64,000 nucleotides of DNA from Halobacteriovorax sp. HLS (GTDB lineage Bacteria; Bdellovibrionota; Bacteriovoracia; Bacteriovoracales; Bacteriovoracaceae): positions 124,001 to 188,000 of the forward strand of contig NZ_QOCL01000002.1 of NCBI RefSeq assembly GCF_004006665.1, read 5' to 3'. Below the pieces are notes generated by a model. It had not been told where the DNA came from, ran no database searches, and saw only the letters and a program-made list of their open reading frames with translations. Position 1 is the stretch's first letter. Every line of letters begins with the position of its first letter. Both the position numbers and the translations under genes were made by a program. Shown here piece after piece: positions 1 through 7,485 of the stretch.

Positions 1-521
1 GTACTCTGAGTGACGAATTACCTGATCCAAGAAAAACTAAATTTGCTCAGGCACTTGCCGTTGATTACAAAGAAGATCCAATAAGTATTTCTTCCGTATC
101 AATTGGTGATCAACTTCTTGCGAAGCCTTTTAACAAAGTTGTTACTGTACAATCTATAAATGAAAGAAAAAAAGAAATTCAAGTTCTAAATGGAAAAATG
201 AGTATTTGGATGGCTTCAAAGAACCTTTATCCTACTCATCATAAGCGAGTGGCAAAAGAAGTTCAGATAAATATTACCCGTACAGTCCATGGAAAACTAG
301 AAATTGATGGAAGAGGTTTGAGGCTTGAAGAGTTTCAAAGACTTGTTGAAGACACACTTCATGAACTCATCTCTGGAGATATTCCTTTTTTGAATATTGT
401 TCATGGCCATGGGGAAGGTGTTTTAAAGAAATGGCTTAGAGGATACTTAACTTCTTTTAAAGAGATAGAATTTTCTTCAGAAGAAGGAAATGATGGAGCA
501 ACAAGAGTAACACTTATCTAA
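1..521 (+). CDS. mutS2: MutS2 family protein, C-terminal part (Smr domain), 5' end outside window
   Basis: The reading frame is open from the left edge, so only the C-terminal part of about 172 residues is visible. The first half has the linker-like text of MutS2 proteins (IGDQLLAKPFNKVVTVQSI). The last 85 residues form an Smr domain: LEIDGRGLRLEEF, where the family has LDLHG, then NIVHGHGEGVLKKWLRGYL, matching the HGxGxG loop, and a final TRVTLI strand. MutS2 proteins act in recombination control or ribosome rescue, with Smr as the nuclease module; this role is family knowledge. In the first Smr motif Asp-Gly replaces the usual His-Gly, so nuclease activity is not certain. The 3' end overlaps the convergent lepB by 8 bases. 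Confidence 0.85.
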   Translation, partial: TLSDELPDPRKTKFAQALAVDYKEDPISISSVSIGDQLLAKPFNKVVTVQSINERKKEIQVLNGKMSIWMASKNLYPTHHKRVAKEVQINITRTVHGKLEIDGRGLRLEEFQRLVEDTLHELISGDIPFLNIVHGHGEGVLKKWLRGYLTSFKEIEFSSEEGNDGATRVTLI

Positions 522-1275
522 TTTTTTCACCTATTCTAGCGCTTCTAAAAATAAAACTCCCACCATCAGTAGGAAAAACCACTGACATCCAAACAAACTC
601 AGCTCTCCCCTTAATATACTCCACCGGAACAGTTGACCAAAACCTAGAATCAAATGAAAAGTCGCGATTATCGCCCATAACATATACATGGCCAGGCTTA
701 ACGGTAATCTTATCCTTATCTTTTGAATAATAATTATCACTATCTTGCTGTATAATATGTGGAATTTCGCCAAAGTATTCTTCAAAAAAGTTCAACTTAT
801 ATTTCTTATATTTTTTATTCATATCTACAAGGTATTTATCACCCTTAATTGGTAGAGTTTTAATTTGAACATCATTTAGGTATAAAACTTTATCTTTAAT
901 TTCAATAGTATCACCCGGTAAACCAACAACTCTCTTTATATAATTTATTGAAGGGTCTTTCGGAAATTTAAATACTATTATATCTCCACGCTTAGGTAAT
1001 TCTTGCTTCGTTAAGTACTTTGGATTTAAATTAATATCACCTAGAGTAAAGTCACTAAAAGGTAGTTTTGCGCCATAGGCAAACTTATTAACAATTATGT
1101 AATCACCAATTTTTAGAGTAGGAATCATAGAGCCTGTAGGTATTCTATAAGGCTCAAAGAGTGAAGAGCGAAAAACCATAATTACAAAGATTATTGTAAC
1201 GATTAAAACCAACTCTTTTACAATTCGATTGTTTTTACGAGGTGCCTTTGCCTCCTCAAAACCAAGATCTTCCAC
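514..1275 (-). CDS. lepB: Signal peptidase I
   Basis: Membrane-anchored serine protease that removes signal peptides from Sec/Tat-exported proteins. It is 253 residues long. One N-terminal membrane segment (about 20-38) is followed by the catalytic Ser box (PTGSMIPTL, Ser49), the Lys box (NYIKRVVGLPGD, Lys114) and the C-terminal GDNRDFSFDSRFW motif (about 201-213). All family S26 signatures are present. It starts at a GTG whose first base is the last base of the upstream PBP stop codon, so the two genes are translationally coupled. Only one transmembrane segment precedes the catalytic Ser, as in many non-enteric LepB proteins. Confidence 0.95.
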   Translation of the reverse strand: MEDLGFEEAKAPRKNNRIVKELVLIVTIIFVIMVFRSSLFEPYRIPTGSMIPTLKIGDYIIVNKFAYGAKLPFSDFTLGDINLNPKYLTKQELPKRGDIIVFKFPKDPSINYIKRVVGLPGDTIEIKDKVLYLNDVQIKTLPIKGDKYLVDMNKKYKKYKLNFFEEYFGEIPHIIQQDSDNYYSKDKDKITVKPGHVYVMGDNRDFSFDSRFWSTVPVEYIKGRAEFVWMSVVFPTDGGSFIFRSARIGEKIR

Positions 1276-2561
1276 TAAGTATCCTTATCTAATTCTTTAT
1301 TCTTAGCCTTAGTAAGGTTGTCATTTAAAGGATTAACTTTCTTAAAGTAGTATTCAATTATATTTTTTGCAAGATAAGTTGATTTTACGTACCACTTCTT
1401 AACATTAATATTCATAACAGCAACAGAAATTCCTTTCCCTAAGGAAGAATTGACAGGCATTGCATAGGATGTAAACCAATCTCTTTTTCCATAAGGAACA
1501 CCACCGGTAATAGAGCCTGTTTTCCCTCCGACCAATAATTCCTTTTTCAATTTTCTATTAAGTCTTCTAAATGGGCCTCTGGCCGTCCCAATCTTAACAG
1601 TTAAACCCATTAAGTCCTGCATCTGCCTAGCCGTTCCAACTTCCATAACTCTCTTTGTTTTAAGTTGTGGTGTCCAAATTGGTTTATTTGTAGTTAAGTC
1701 CGTAACTTGTGTAACAAATCTTGGATAATTCAAAACACCATCATTAGCAACTACAGAAGAAAGTACTGCCGCATGAATAGGAGAGATCATTGTTTCCGAA
1801 TTAAATCCCGATGCTTTTTCAGCTAATTCATACTCGGTTTCTGAGATTTCAAAAGATGACTTAGACAAGTTAATCTCTTCCATTAGCTTTTCGTTAAAGC
1901 CAAAGTCAGAGGCCATATCAAAAAGCCTTTCTGAACTTGATTCATTTATTGCAGCCTTTCCGAAGATTACATTATTTGAATAAGCAAATGCTTTAGCCAA
2001 TGTCTGATTTCTTTGCCATCGACTCTTTTTATCTTTTAACTGATACTTATAAAGAGTAGTCCCTCTTCCTCTAAACTTGAAGACAGAATCATTTGATAAA
2101 TTAGATTTCTCGATTAAGTCTGCTGTCGTTATAATTTTAAAAAGTGAAGCTGATGGGTGTGTTGAGCTAAAAGGAAGAGATATATTAAAGTTATTATCTT
2201 TTCTCTCGTAACCAACCGCTGAAAGAATGTAACCAGTTTCATTATCAATAACAATCACTGAAGAATAATCTGATCGATACCTCTTCAAGAGTCTCTTAAT
2301 ATGTTCTGTCAGCTGTTCATTCATTGAGTATTCAACCGACACTGAATTATCATTTAACTCTATTTTTTTGGGGAACGTTGATCTTTCAAAATTGAACGAT
2401 TGACTTAAAGTTTGCTTTATAACTGAGCGCTTACTTATCATCTCATTACGTTTTTTTTCGGCCTTGTGCTCTTTCCAAGATTGATTAAAACCAAATCCCG
2501 CAGCAACAACAGTTAGAAAAAGGAATAAATAAAAGCTTTTTTTGTTTAGTATATATTTCAT
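1275..2561 (-). CDS. Penicillin-binding protein with transpeptidase domain only
   Basis: A 428-residue membrane-anchored peptidoglycan transpeptidase. An N-terminal membrane segment (about 9-25) is followed by a linker and the transpeptidase domain. The catalytic motifs are all visible: SxxK as SLFK (Ser139-Lys142), SxN as SNN (195-197) and KTG as GGKTGS (347-349). It lacks the long dimerisation/PASTA architecture of the FtsI in the cell wall cluster at 43730-45652 and has no glycosyltransferase domain. It may be a specialised class B-like PBP or a D,D-transpeptidase used in a particular growth phase; that is inference. It is coupled to lepB through a shared TAGTG junction. Confidence 0.85.
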   Translation of the reverse strand: MKYILNKKSFYLFLFLTVVAAGFGFNQSWKEHKAEKKRNEMISKRSVIKQTLSQSFNFERSTFPKKIELNDNSVSVEYSMNEQLTEHIKRLLKRYRSDYSSVIVIDNETGYILSAVGYERKDNNFNISLPFSSTHPSASLFKIITTADLIEKSNLSNDSVFKFRGRGTTLYKYQLKDKKSRWQRNQTLAKAFAYSNNVIFGKAAINESSSERLFDMASDFGFNEKLMEEINLSKSSFEISETEYELAEKASGFNSETMISPIHAAVLSSVVANDGVLNYPRFVTQVTDLTTNKPIWTPQLKTKRVMEVGTARQMQDLMGLTVKIGTARGPFRRLNRKLKKELLVGGKTGSITGGVPYGKRDWFTSYAMPVNSSLGKGISVAVMNINVKKWYVKSTYLAKNIIEYYFKKVNPLNDNLTKAKNKELDKDT

Positions 2562-2570
2562 ATCTACTTA

Positions 2571-3179
2571 TTATGCCTTATATCCACGACCAATGACAAA
2601 AAATTCTTTACTGATTGAACGTGTCGACTTGGGCTTAAGAAAATCATACTGTTTAAACAAACCTTTCTGGTCTTTAAGGAACTTTTGGGCCTGGTTACTA
2701 TCAAAAACTTTGATTACAAGATTTCCATTTTCTTTTAAGAAAACAGGTAGAACCTCAAATACTTTTTCAACTAAGTTTAAACTTCTATCTTGATCAACTG
2801 AGCGTATCCCAGTTGTATTAGGTGCCATATCAGAAATAACAACATCAAACTTATGATCTACACCTAGTTGAGAAGTTTCTTGAACTTCAAAAATATCTTG
2901 TTCAAAAAGTGTTATATTTTTAATGTGGAGAAGTTTTTTGTTTAACGGTCTAATGTCAATACCTACGACCTTCCCATCCTCACCTACTTTTCGACTTGTG
3001 TATTGAGTCCAAGAACCTGGGTGATATCCAAAATCAACTACCGTGTTACCTTTGTTTATAACTTTGAACTTTTGATCAATTTCTTCTAACTTATAAACAC
3101 TTCTAGCAAGAAAATCCTCTTTCTTAGCTTTCTTAAAATAGTGATCCTTAACTTTGAAATTCATCACAACCTCATGCAT
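2571..3179 (-). CDS. rlmE: 23S rRNA 2'-O-ribose methyltransferase RlmE/FtsJ family
   Basis: SAM-dependent 2'-O-methyltransferase; family members modify U2552 of 23S rRNA on the assembled large subunit. At 202 residues it is normal in length. The K-D-K-E catalytic tetrad can be placed at Lys30 (RSVYKLEEID), Asp117 (ISDMAPNTTG), Lys157 (VIKVF) and Glu192 (SKEFFVIG). The SAM-binding motif reads VDFGYHPGSW rather than the usual VDLGAAPGGW. The start is uncertain: Met1 and Met6 are both possible. It lies 10 bases upstream of the PBP gene, with the sigma54 activator just before it, so it may be part of a four-gene minus-strand transcript. Confidence 0.9.
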   Translation of the reverse strand: MHEVVMNFKVKDHYFKKAKKEDFLARSVYKLEEIDQKFKVINKGNTVVDFGYHPGSWTQYTSRKVGEDGKVVGIDIRPLNKKLLHIKNITLFEQDIFEVQETSQLGVDHKFDVVISDMAPNTTGIRSVDQDRSLNLVEKVFEVLPVFLKENGNLVIKVFDSNQAQKFLKDQKGLFKQYDFLKPKSTRSISKEFFVIGRGYKA

Positions 3180-3185
3180 CAGCAG

Positions 3186-4094
3186 CTATGCCGCTATTTT
3201 TATACTTTCTTTAAATTGATGCACAGTAATACCATATTTACGCATTTTTGCAATGAGCGTTGTCTTTGAGATTCCTAATGATTTTGAGGTCTTATTTACT
3301 CCATGATTATTAGAAGCTAGCTCCTTAAGTATTATCTTGCTCTCAAACAACTCTACTTGACTACGGAAGAGGCCACCCTCTCTACTTACTTGTGTCATAT
3401 GAGGTGGTAAAGAGCTCTTTTCAATCTTTGATCCATTTCCTTTGAGAATTAAAAACTCTATAGTCTTCTCTATCTCTCTAAAGTTTCCAGGCCATTCATA
3501 TGAAGTAAGTATAAGTAATGCTTCGTTAGAAACTTCACACCCATTTAAATTATAGGTATCGCAAACTTCGTTTATTTTTCTTTGAATAATCATTTGCTTT
3601 TCTTTATAGGCTCTTCTCCAGAATGGTTTAAGCTGAATTGGATTAACCCCCATTCTAAAGTATAAGTCCTCTCTAAACTTTCCGTTGCGAACCATTTCTT
3701 CTAGGTCTCTATGTGTTGCAAAGATGACTCGTCCATAGAAGCGCTTTCTCTTATATGAGCCTACAGCGCTGTACATACTTTCATCTAAAAGTGATAAAAG
3801 TCTCTTCTGCTGAATTAGACTTAGTTCTCCGATTTCATCTAAAAACAATGTTCCATCACCTACTATGTCACAATACCCTTGCTTATATTTATCGGCCCCA
3901 GTAAATGCTCCCTTCTCATGACCAAAAAGTTCGCTACTAAATAGGTTATCACTTAGGCCGGCAACATCACACTTCACAAACGGAAGTTCTTTTCTATTTG
4001 AATTGGTATGAATTTTTCTTGCAAGAATAGTTTTACCAGTCCCAGACTCCCCTTTAATAAGGATTGGAACAGATGAGTTATATAGTAAGTTCAT
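3186..4094 (-). CDS. Standalone sigma54-dependent transcription activator (PspF-like)
   Basis: An AAA+ enhancer-binding protein with no sensory domain. Visible elements in order are Walker A GESGTGKT (15-22), the sigma54-contacting GAFTGA loop (62-67), Walker B GTLFLDEIGE (81-90), an arginine-rich second half (FREDLYFRMG) and a C-terminal FIS-type helix-turn-helix (VNKTSKSLGISKTTLIAKMRKYGI, about 267-290). It would use ATP to open sigma54 holoenzyme promoters. A strong AGGAGG lies five bases before the ATG and fixes the start, only 14 residues ahead of Walker A, so the usual first helix and strand of the AAA domain are shortened. With no receiver or GAF domain, activity is probably set by a partner protein or by expression. 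Confidence 0.85.
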   Translation of the reverse strand: MNLLYNSSVPILIKGESGTGKTILARKIHTNSNRKELPFVKCDVAGLSDNLFSSELFGHEKGAFTGADKYKQGYCDIVGDGTLFLDEIGELSLIQQKRLLSLLDESMYSAVGSYKRKRFYGRVIFATHRDLEEMVRNGKFREDLYFRMGVNPIQLKPFWRRAYKEKQMIIQRKINEVCDTYNLNGCEVSNEALLILTSYEWPGNFREIEKTIEFLILKGNGSKIEKSSLPPHMTQVSREGGLFRSQVELFESKIILKELASNNHGVNKTSKSLGISKTTLIAKMRKYGITVHQFKESIKIAA

Positions 4095-4163
4095 TAGTCC
4101 TCCTAAATGGAGAAATAACTTTTCACTGCTAAAAGCTCAATTAGAACGTATTCTTTAGAGAAT

Positions 4164-4916
4164 TTATTTCAAAAGTGAACTTTGTAATCGTGCTAAATCT
4201 TTTTCCCGACACCATATAAGCTCACCATCAATTTTGACAGAGTCTAATCTCTTAACTTCAGCGCCAGATTGAAATAACTTAATCTTTCTATCCCAACAAA
4301 GTAACGTACCTGCGGCTATATCCCAGACACTTTTAGGAGTTTTAGAATAGACAAAGTCACAAGCTCCACTTGCAAGTAGCGCAAGCTTAAAAGCGATACT
4401 TCCTCTCGGTTCAACAACTATCGAACTATCTAAAGATAAATCAGAGAAAATGCCCTTTGAGTAATCTGTTCGAGAAACAAGGCCAAACAATCTATCTTCA
4501 TTAAAGCTAACAGGCTCACAGAATGCGTCCTTCGAAGAGATTTCAAAGCCAGTAAAGGGGTTATATATCCACGAAAAGCCTTCATTACTACTAGTCATTA
4601 CGGCCAAAGAGACAACACACTCACCTAATCCCTTTGCTAACTCTCTTGTCCCATCTATTGGATCCAAGATTATTGAGGGAAATCCGAAGCTCACCATATT
4701 TTCTTCACTGAAAAAGTGAAACCCCTCATTTTTAACAAGATGCTCCAACTCAATTTCAATGAGTTTAGAAATTTCCTTATCTACACGCGTAACAATAGAG
4801 CGATCTGACTTCTTTTCAATTTGCAGAGACTCCGATAAAGACTCGGGGTTTATAACTTCTCTTACAATCTTATTCACACCAGATCTTAATAAATTAAGCT
4901 TTTCGCTTCTAATCAT
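4164..4916 (-). CDS. Inositol monophosphatase family phosphatase (CysQ/SuhB-like)
   Basis: A 250-residue Mg-dependent, lithium-sensitive-type sugar or nucleotide phosphatase. The metal-binding motifs are present: FFSEEN (Glu71-Glu72), LDPIDGTRE (DPIDGT 85-90) and SVWDIAAG (Trp198-Asp199). In the family these bind the metal ions and position the nucleophilic water. Substrate cannot be read from sequence; inositol-1-phosphate, 3'-phosphoadenosine 5'-phosphate or fructose-1,6-bisphosphate are the family options. It stands alone, 69 bases upstream of the activator gene on the same strand, with the long intergenic region before it. Confidence 0.85.
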   Translation of the reverse strand: MIRSEKLNLLRSGVNKIVREVINPESLSESLQIEKKSDRSIVTRVDKEISKLIEIELEHLVKNEGFHFFSEENMVSFGFPSIILDPIDGTRELAKGLGECVVSLAVMTSSNEGFSWIYNPFTGFEISSKDAFCEPVSFNEDRLFGLVSRTDYSKGIFSDLSLDSSIVVEPRGSIAFKLALLASGACDFVYSKTPKSVWDIAAGTLLCWDRKIKLFQSGAEVKRLDSVKIDGELIWCREKDLARLQSSLLK

Positions 4917-5391
4917 TTAACCTATTCCTTAATAAAACATTAAGCTCAACTTAATATATTACAATAGTCTTACCTTAACAAAGTTCTAAAAAATATCTAA
5001 AAAATGCGAAATATTTAGTTGACAACTTTGTTTTACTCACAAAAACGTAAGAGTTATCCACAATAATATACTACTTTGCTCAATTAAACTTTACTAATTA
5101 ATATCTCTTTAGAAAGTCGTGTTTTCAACGTTTTACCTAACTATTTTTAACACATTGAAACAATACGATTACCTGCACAAGAATGTATCCACAAATTTAT
5201 TCAAGTTATCCACAAAATTACACATTTTAAAAGTTGCTTTCTTAAATTTTATAACATTAACAAGATTCCCTAAAACTTAAGAATATTATTGAAAACCTTA
5301 CAATCTAAAGGTTGAATTAAATTCAAAAGGTATCCAAACGACACCACTAGAATTCATTTAAACTAGTTTAAATGGCCATTTAAAGCTAAAT
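4917..5391. promoter_or_regulatory. Long AT-rich intergenic region with DnaA-box-like sites
   Basis: No plausible gene was seen in these 475 bases. Two perfect DnaA-box sequences TTATCCACA lie at 5054-5062 and 5206-5214, and a one-mismatch site GTATCCACA at 5185-5193, 21 bases (two helical turns) from the second. All are in the same orientation. The flanks are very AT-rich. No dnaA, dnaN or gyrB is nearby and the genes on both sides run in the same direction, so a chromosomal origin is not indicated. A DnaA-regulated promoter or DnaA-titration site is possible. It also contains the palindromes at 5355-5384 and the promoter region of the phosphatase gene. Confidence 0.4.
5355..5384. repeat. 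Two overlapping perfect palindromes (three alternating arms)
   Basis: A 20-base perfect palindrome centred on CTAG (5355-5374) overlaps an 18-base perfect palindrome centred on GGCC (5367-5384). The three arms are CATTTAAA (5355-5362), TTTAAATG (5367-5374) and CATTTAAA (5377-5384). The middle arm can pair with either neighbour but not both. It lies 7 bases beyond the stop codon of the 72-residue ORF. No T tract follows, so it does not look like an ordinary terminator. It could be a double operator or a switchable RNA structure. Confidence 0.7.
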
Positions 5392-5610
5392 CTACTCCCC
5401 AGTAGATAAGACTTCCATCTCTCCGTGGGAAGCCATCGTGCTTGCAAATAGGTCACCTTCATCATCAAATGACATACTCGTTAGCAAGCGAACTTCACCA
5501 GTTTCGGGGTCGACATAAACAAAGGGGTAGGATTCGATTTCATCTCTTCTTAGGTTAAAAGAGGTTAAAAAATCTTGATAGAGAACATTCGTGAGACTGG
5601 ACTTAAACAT
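5392..5610 (-). CDS. Small protein of unknown function, 72 residues
   Basis: I do not recognise this protein. It has 72 residues, is acidic overall, and has no membrane segment. The central VYVDPETGEVRLLTSMSFDDEGDL looks like a beta hairpin with a turn; the C-terminus is short and Ser/Glu rich. AAGGAG lies seven bases before the ATG, which supports a real gene. It stands between a 475-base intergenic region and a large membrane protein gene on the same strand, and palindromes follow its stop codon. Confidence 0.6.
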   Translation of the reverse strand: MFKSSLTNVLYQDFLTSFNLRRDEIESYPFVYVDPETGEVRLLTSMSFDDEGDLFASTMASHGEMEVLSTGE

Positions 5611-5684
5611 AGAAACTCCTTTTCCAATGCTTATCGACTCAAATAAATTATATCATACAACTTCAATTATATAATAAGATTAGT

Positions 5685-7187
5685 CTATCTATGAAATAAT
5701 TTTAAAAATATCTTAAATCTACCCTCAAAGTGAGAATCAAGAAGACAAATTAAAATGTAAATTAAATAGATCATATTCCTACTAGATCTTAATCTCGAAA
5801 TTTGAAGAAAAACAACCTCTAGTGGTATTAAGCTAAAAAAAGCAATAATCCACAGTAGAGAAAATCCCTGTAACGTAAGTCCGTTAATAACAATACCAAA
5901 ACTAAAAAGAATAAAAAGCCCAATGTTGAACTCATCAATTCGAACTTTATCAAAGTGAAGTGCTGTTAATGATCTCAATCGGGGAGTTGTTCTTTTCAAA
6001 AGTACAATAAGTACACCGAAAAAAGACAATGTATAGAATGCTTTTCTATCAATTAGTGTTTTAATATTAGAGATGAAATCTATTCCACTTGGTTCAATAT
6101 CTGCAACCAAGCTAAAGTTAAATATGACCACTAAAACCATTAGCGCAAGGCCGAAAGAAGCGTACTTTAACAACTGCCTTTTGAACCAATCCGTCTTATC
6201 TTTTAAAAAATAAAAAATCAAAACAAGAACCTGTAAGATAGAAAGTAGGGCATAGCTTTGATTTAACAGAGCACCATAAAAGCCTAATAAACCAAGAAAT
6301 AATCCCGTTCTATAGGTTGAACTCTTGGTAACCCATAGAAGGCCCCAGATCCAAAGTATTGAATAAGACTCAAAGAGTATTGCTCCATAATCACTAACCA
6401 AGATTTTTGAGACACTCCATGAAGATATAATAGCAAAGACACCGAGCAGAGAAAGTCTTCTGGAAATAAAGAATCTTGCAAATGCATAAAAGGTAAGTAG
6501 GTATAAGCAAATATTTACAACATAAAAGTAACTACTCCAAGCAATTTTAAATAGCGTAGGGTAGTTCTTAAAAGGATAGTACGTGACCGTGAGAAAGTTC
6601 CAAAACATTGGACTTAAATGTTGTGCAGGATCAAAATATAAAATGAGAGCTTCTTTTTGAACTAACTCAGGCAGTGCAGGGATTGTAACTGCAACCATAA
6701 GAACAACTAGTGACACAATTGTTTTCTCAAAACTATCAAGATACTTAAACTCGGAAAAGTTAGTAGTAACAGATTCCTGAATTATTTTTCCTCTCGTTGG
6801 CCAAGAATAGAAAAGACCAAGAACCCCCCAAATAATCCAAAAAACATTATAAATCCATTTTGAGGGCAGTAGATAAACAAGATTAAAAACAAGAATGAAG
6901 AAGAACAGACCCAAAAATAGGCGATAGACAACTCTATCAATTGAAGAGTTTACCCTGAAGTAGATTTTTAATCGGTGATCAATCTCCTTACCCAGAAAGA
7001 ACCACTGACTCATTATAAATCCACTATAAAAAAGCATCATAAAAACTTGATAAACAGGTCGAATATCTAATGACTTCTGAACATACACAGGAATGAGCAA
7101 GAAAGAGAAATAACTAACTAGCCGATATATAAAGAATTTCGATTTTAAAAACAGTATTCCTGACTTTTTTTCTAAAGTATTTGCCAT
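5685..7187 (-). CDS. Polytopic inner membrane protein, unknown function
   Basis: 500 residues with roughly a dozen hydrophobic segments spread over the whole length and short basic loops. No signature motif was found. The layout (long lumenal-type loop around residues 180-215 with PAQHLSPMFWNF, many aromatic residues) resembles membrane glycosyltransferases or O-antigen-type integral proteins, but there is no motif to support an assignment. It ends with FEGRFKIFLKLFHR. It is transcribed away from the flagellar operon, with the orphan terminator in the divergent gap. Confidence 0.65.
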   Translation of the reverse strand: MANTLEKKSGILFLKSKFFIYRLVSYFSFLLIPVYVQKSLDIRPVYQVFMMLFYSGFIMSQWFFLGKEIDHRLKIYFRVNSSIDRVVYRLFLGLFFFILVFNLVYLLPSKWIYNVFWIIWGVLGLFYSWPTRGKIIQESVTTNFSEFKYLDSFEKTIVSLVVLMVAVTIPALPELVQKEALILYFDPAQHLSPMFWNFLTVTYYPFKNYPTLFKIAWSSYFYVVNICLYLLTFYAFARFFISRRLSLLGVFAIISSWSVSKILVSDYGAILFESYSILWIWGLLWVTKSSTYRTGLFLGLLGFYGALLNQSYALLSILQVLVLIFYFLKDKTDWFKRQLLKYASFGLALMVLVVIFNFSLVADIEPSGIDFISNIKTLIDRKAFYTLSFFGVLIVLLKRTTPRLRSLTALHFDKVRIDEFNIGLFILFSFGIVINGLTLQGFSLLWIIAFFSLIPLEVVFLQISRLRSSRNMIYLIYILICLLDSHFEGRFKIFLKLFHR

Positions 7188-7212
7188 AATATCCGATCAA
7201 TTTAGTACAACA

Positions 7213-7288
7213 CTTGTTAACTACCCATTAACAAGGTTTAGAATTATTACTCACTCGAAATGGCCAGATCCCCAATCTGGCCTTTTTT
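7213..7288 (+). terminator. Orphan intrinsic terminator with upstream hairpin; candidate small RNA end
   Basis: A perfect 8-bp stem GGCCAGAT/ATCTGGCC with a 5-base loop (7262-7282) is followed by TTTTTT (7283-7288), an intrinsic terminator on the plus strand. A second hairpin, CTTGTTAA/TTAACAAG with a 7-base loop, sits at 7213-7235. No plus-strand gene ends here: the gene to the left runs the other way and fliD starts 200 bases downstream. The transcript it ends must be short, either a small RNA or an attenuated leader. There is no matching T tract for the minus strand. Confidence 0.65.
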
Positions 7289-7485
7289 AGTTTAAGCCAT
7301 TATATAATTTCTATAAAGCTATTTTAAGTATTTATCACTCAATCCTGAGCGCATCACTCAAGTATTACCCATAGAAAATAATGCCCCCACATCGCGTCAC
7401 ATTGCACCAAAGCACTGCTGTGATAATATATAGAGGGTTTATCCAGGCTCTCAGGAAGAGGGTTTAGGCACTTCAGGAGGAAGAT

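Noticed and set aside
7291-7485. Sigma28 promoter for fliD
   Set aside because: TCAAGTAT near 7357 matches the -35 of a flagellin promoter but the -10 at the right distance lacks the CGAT core.
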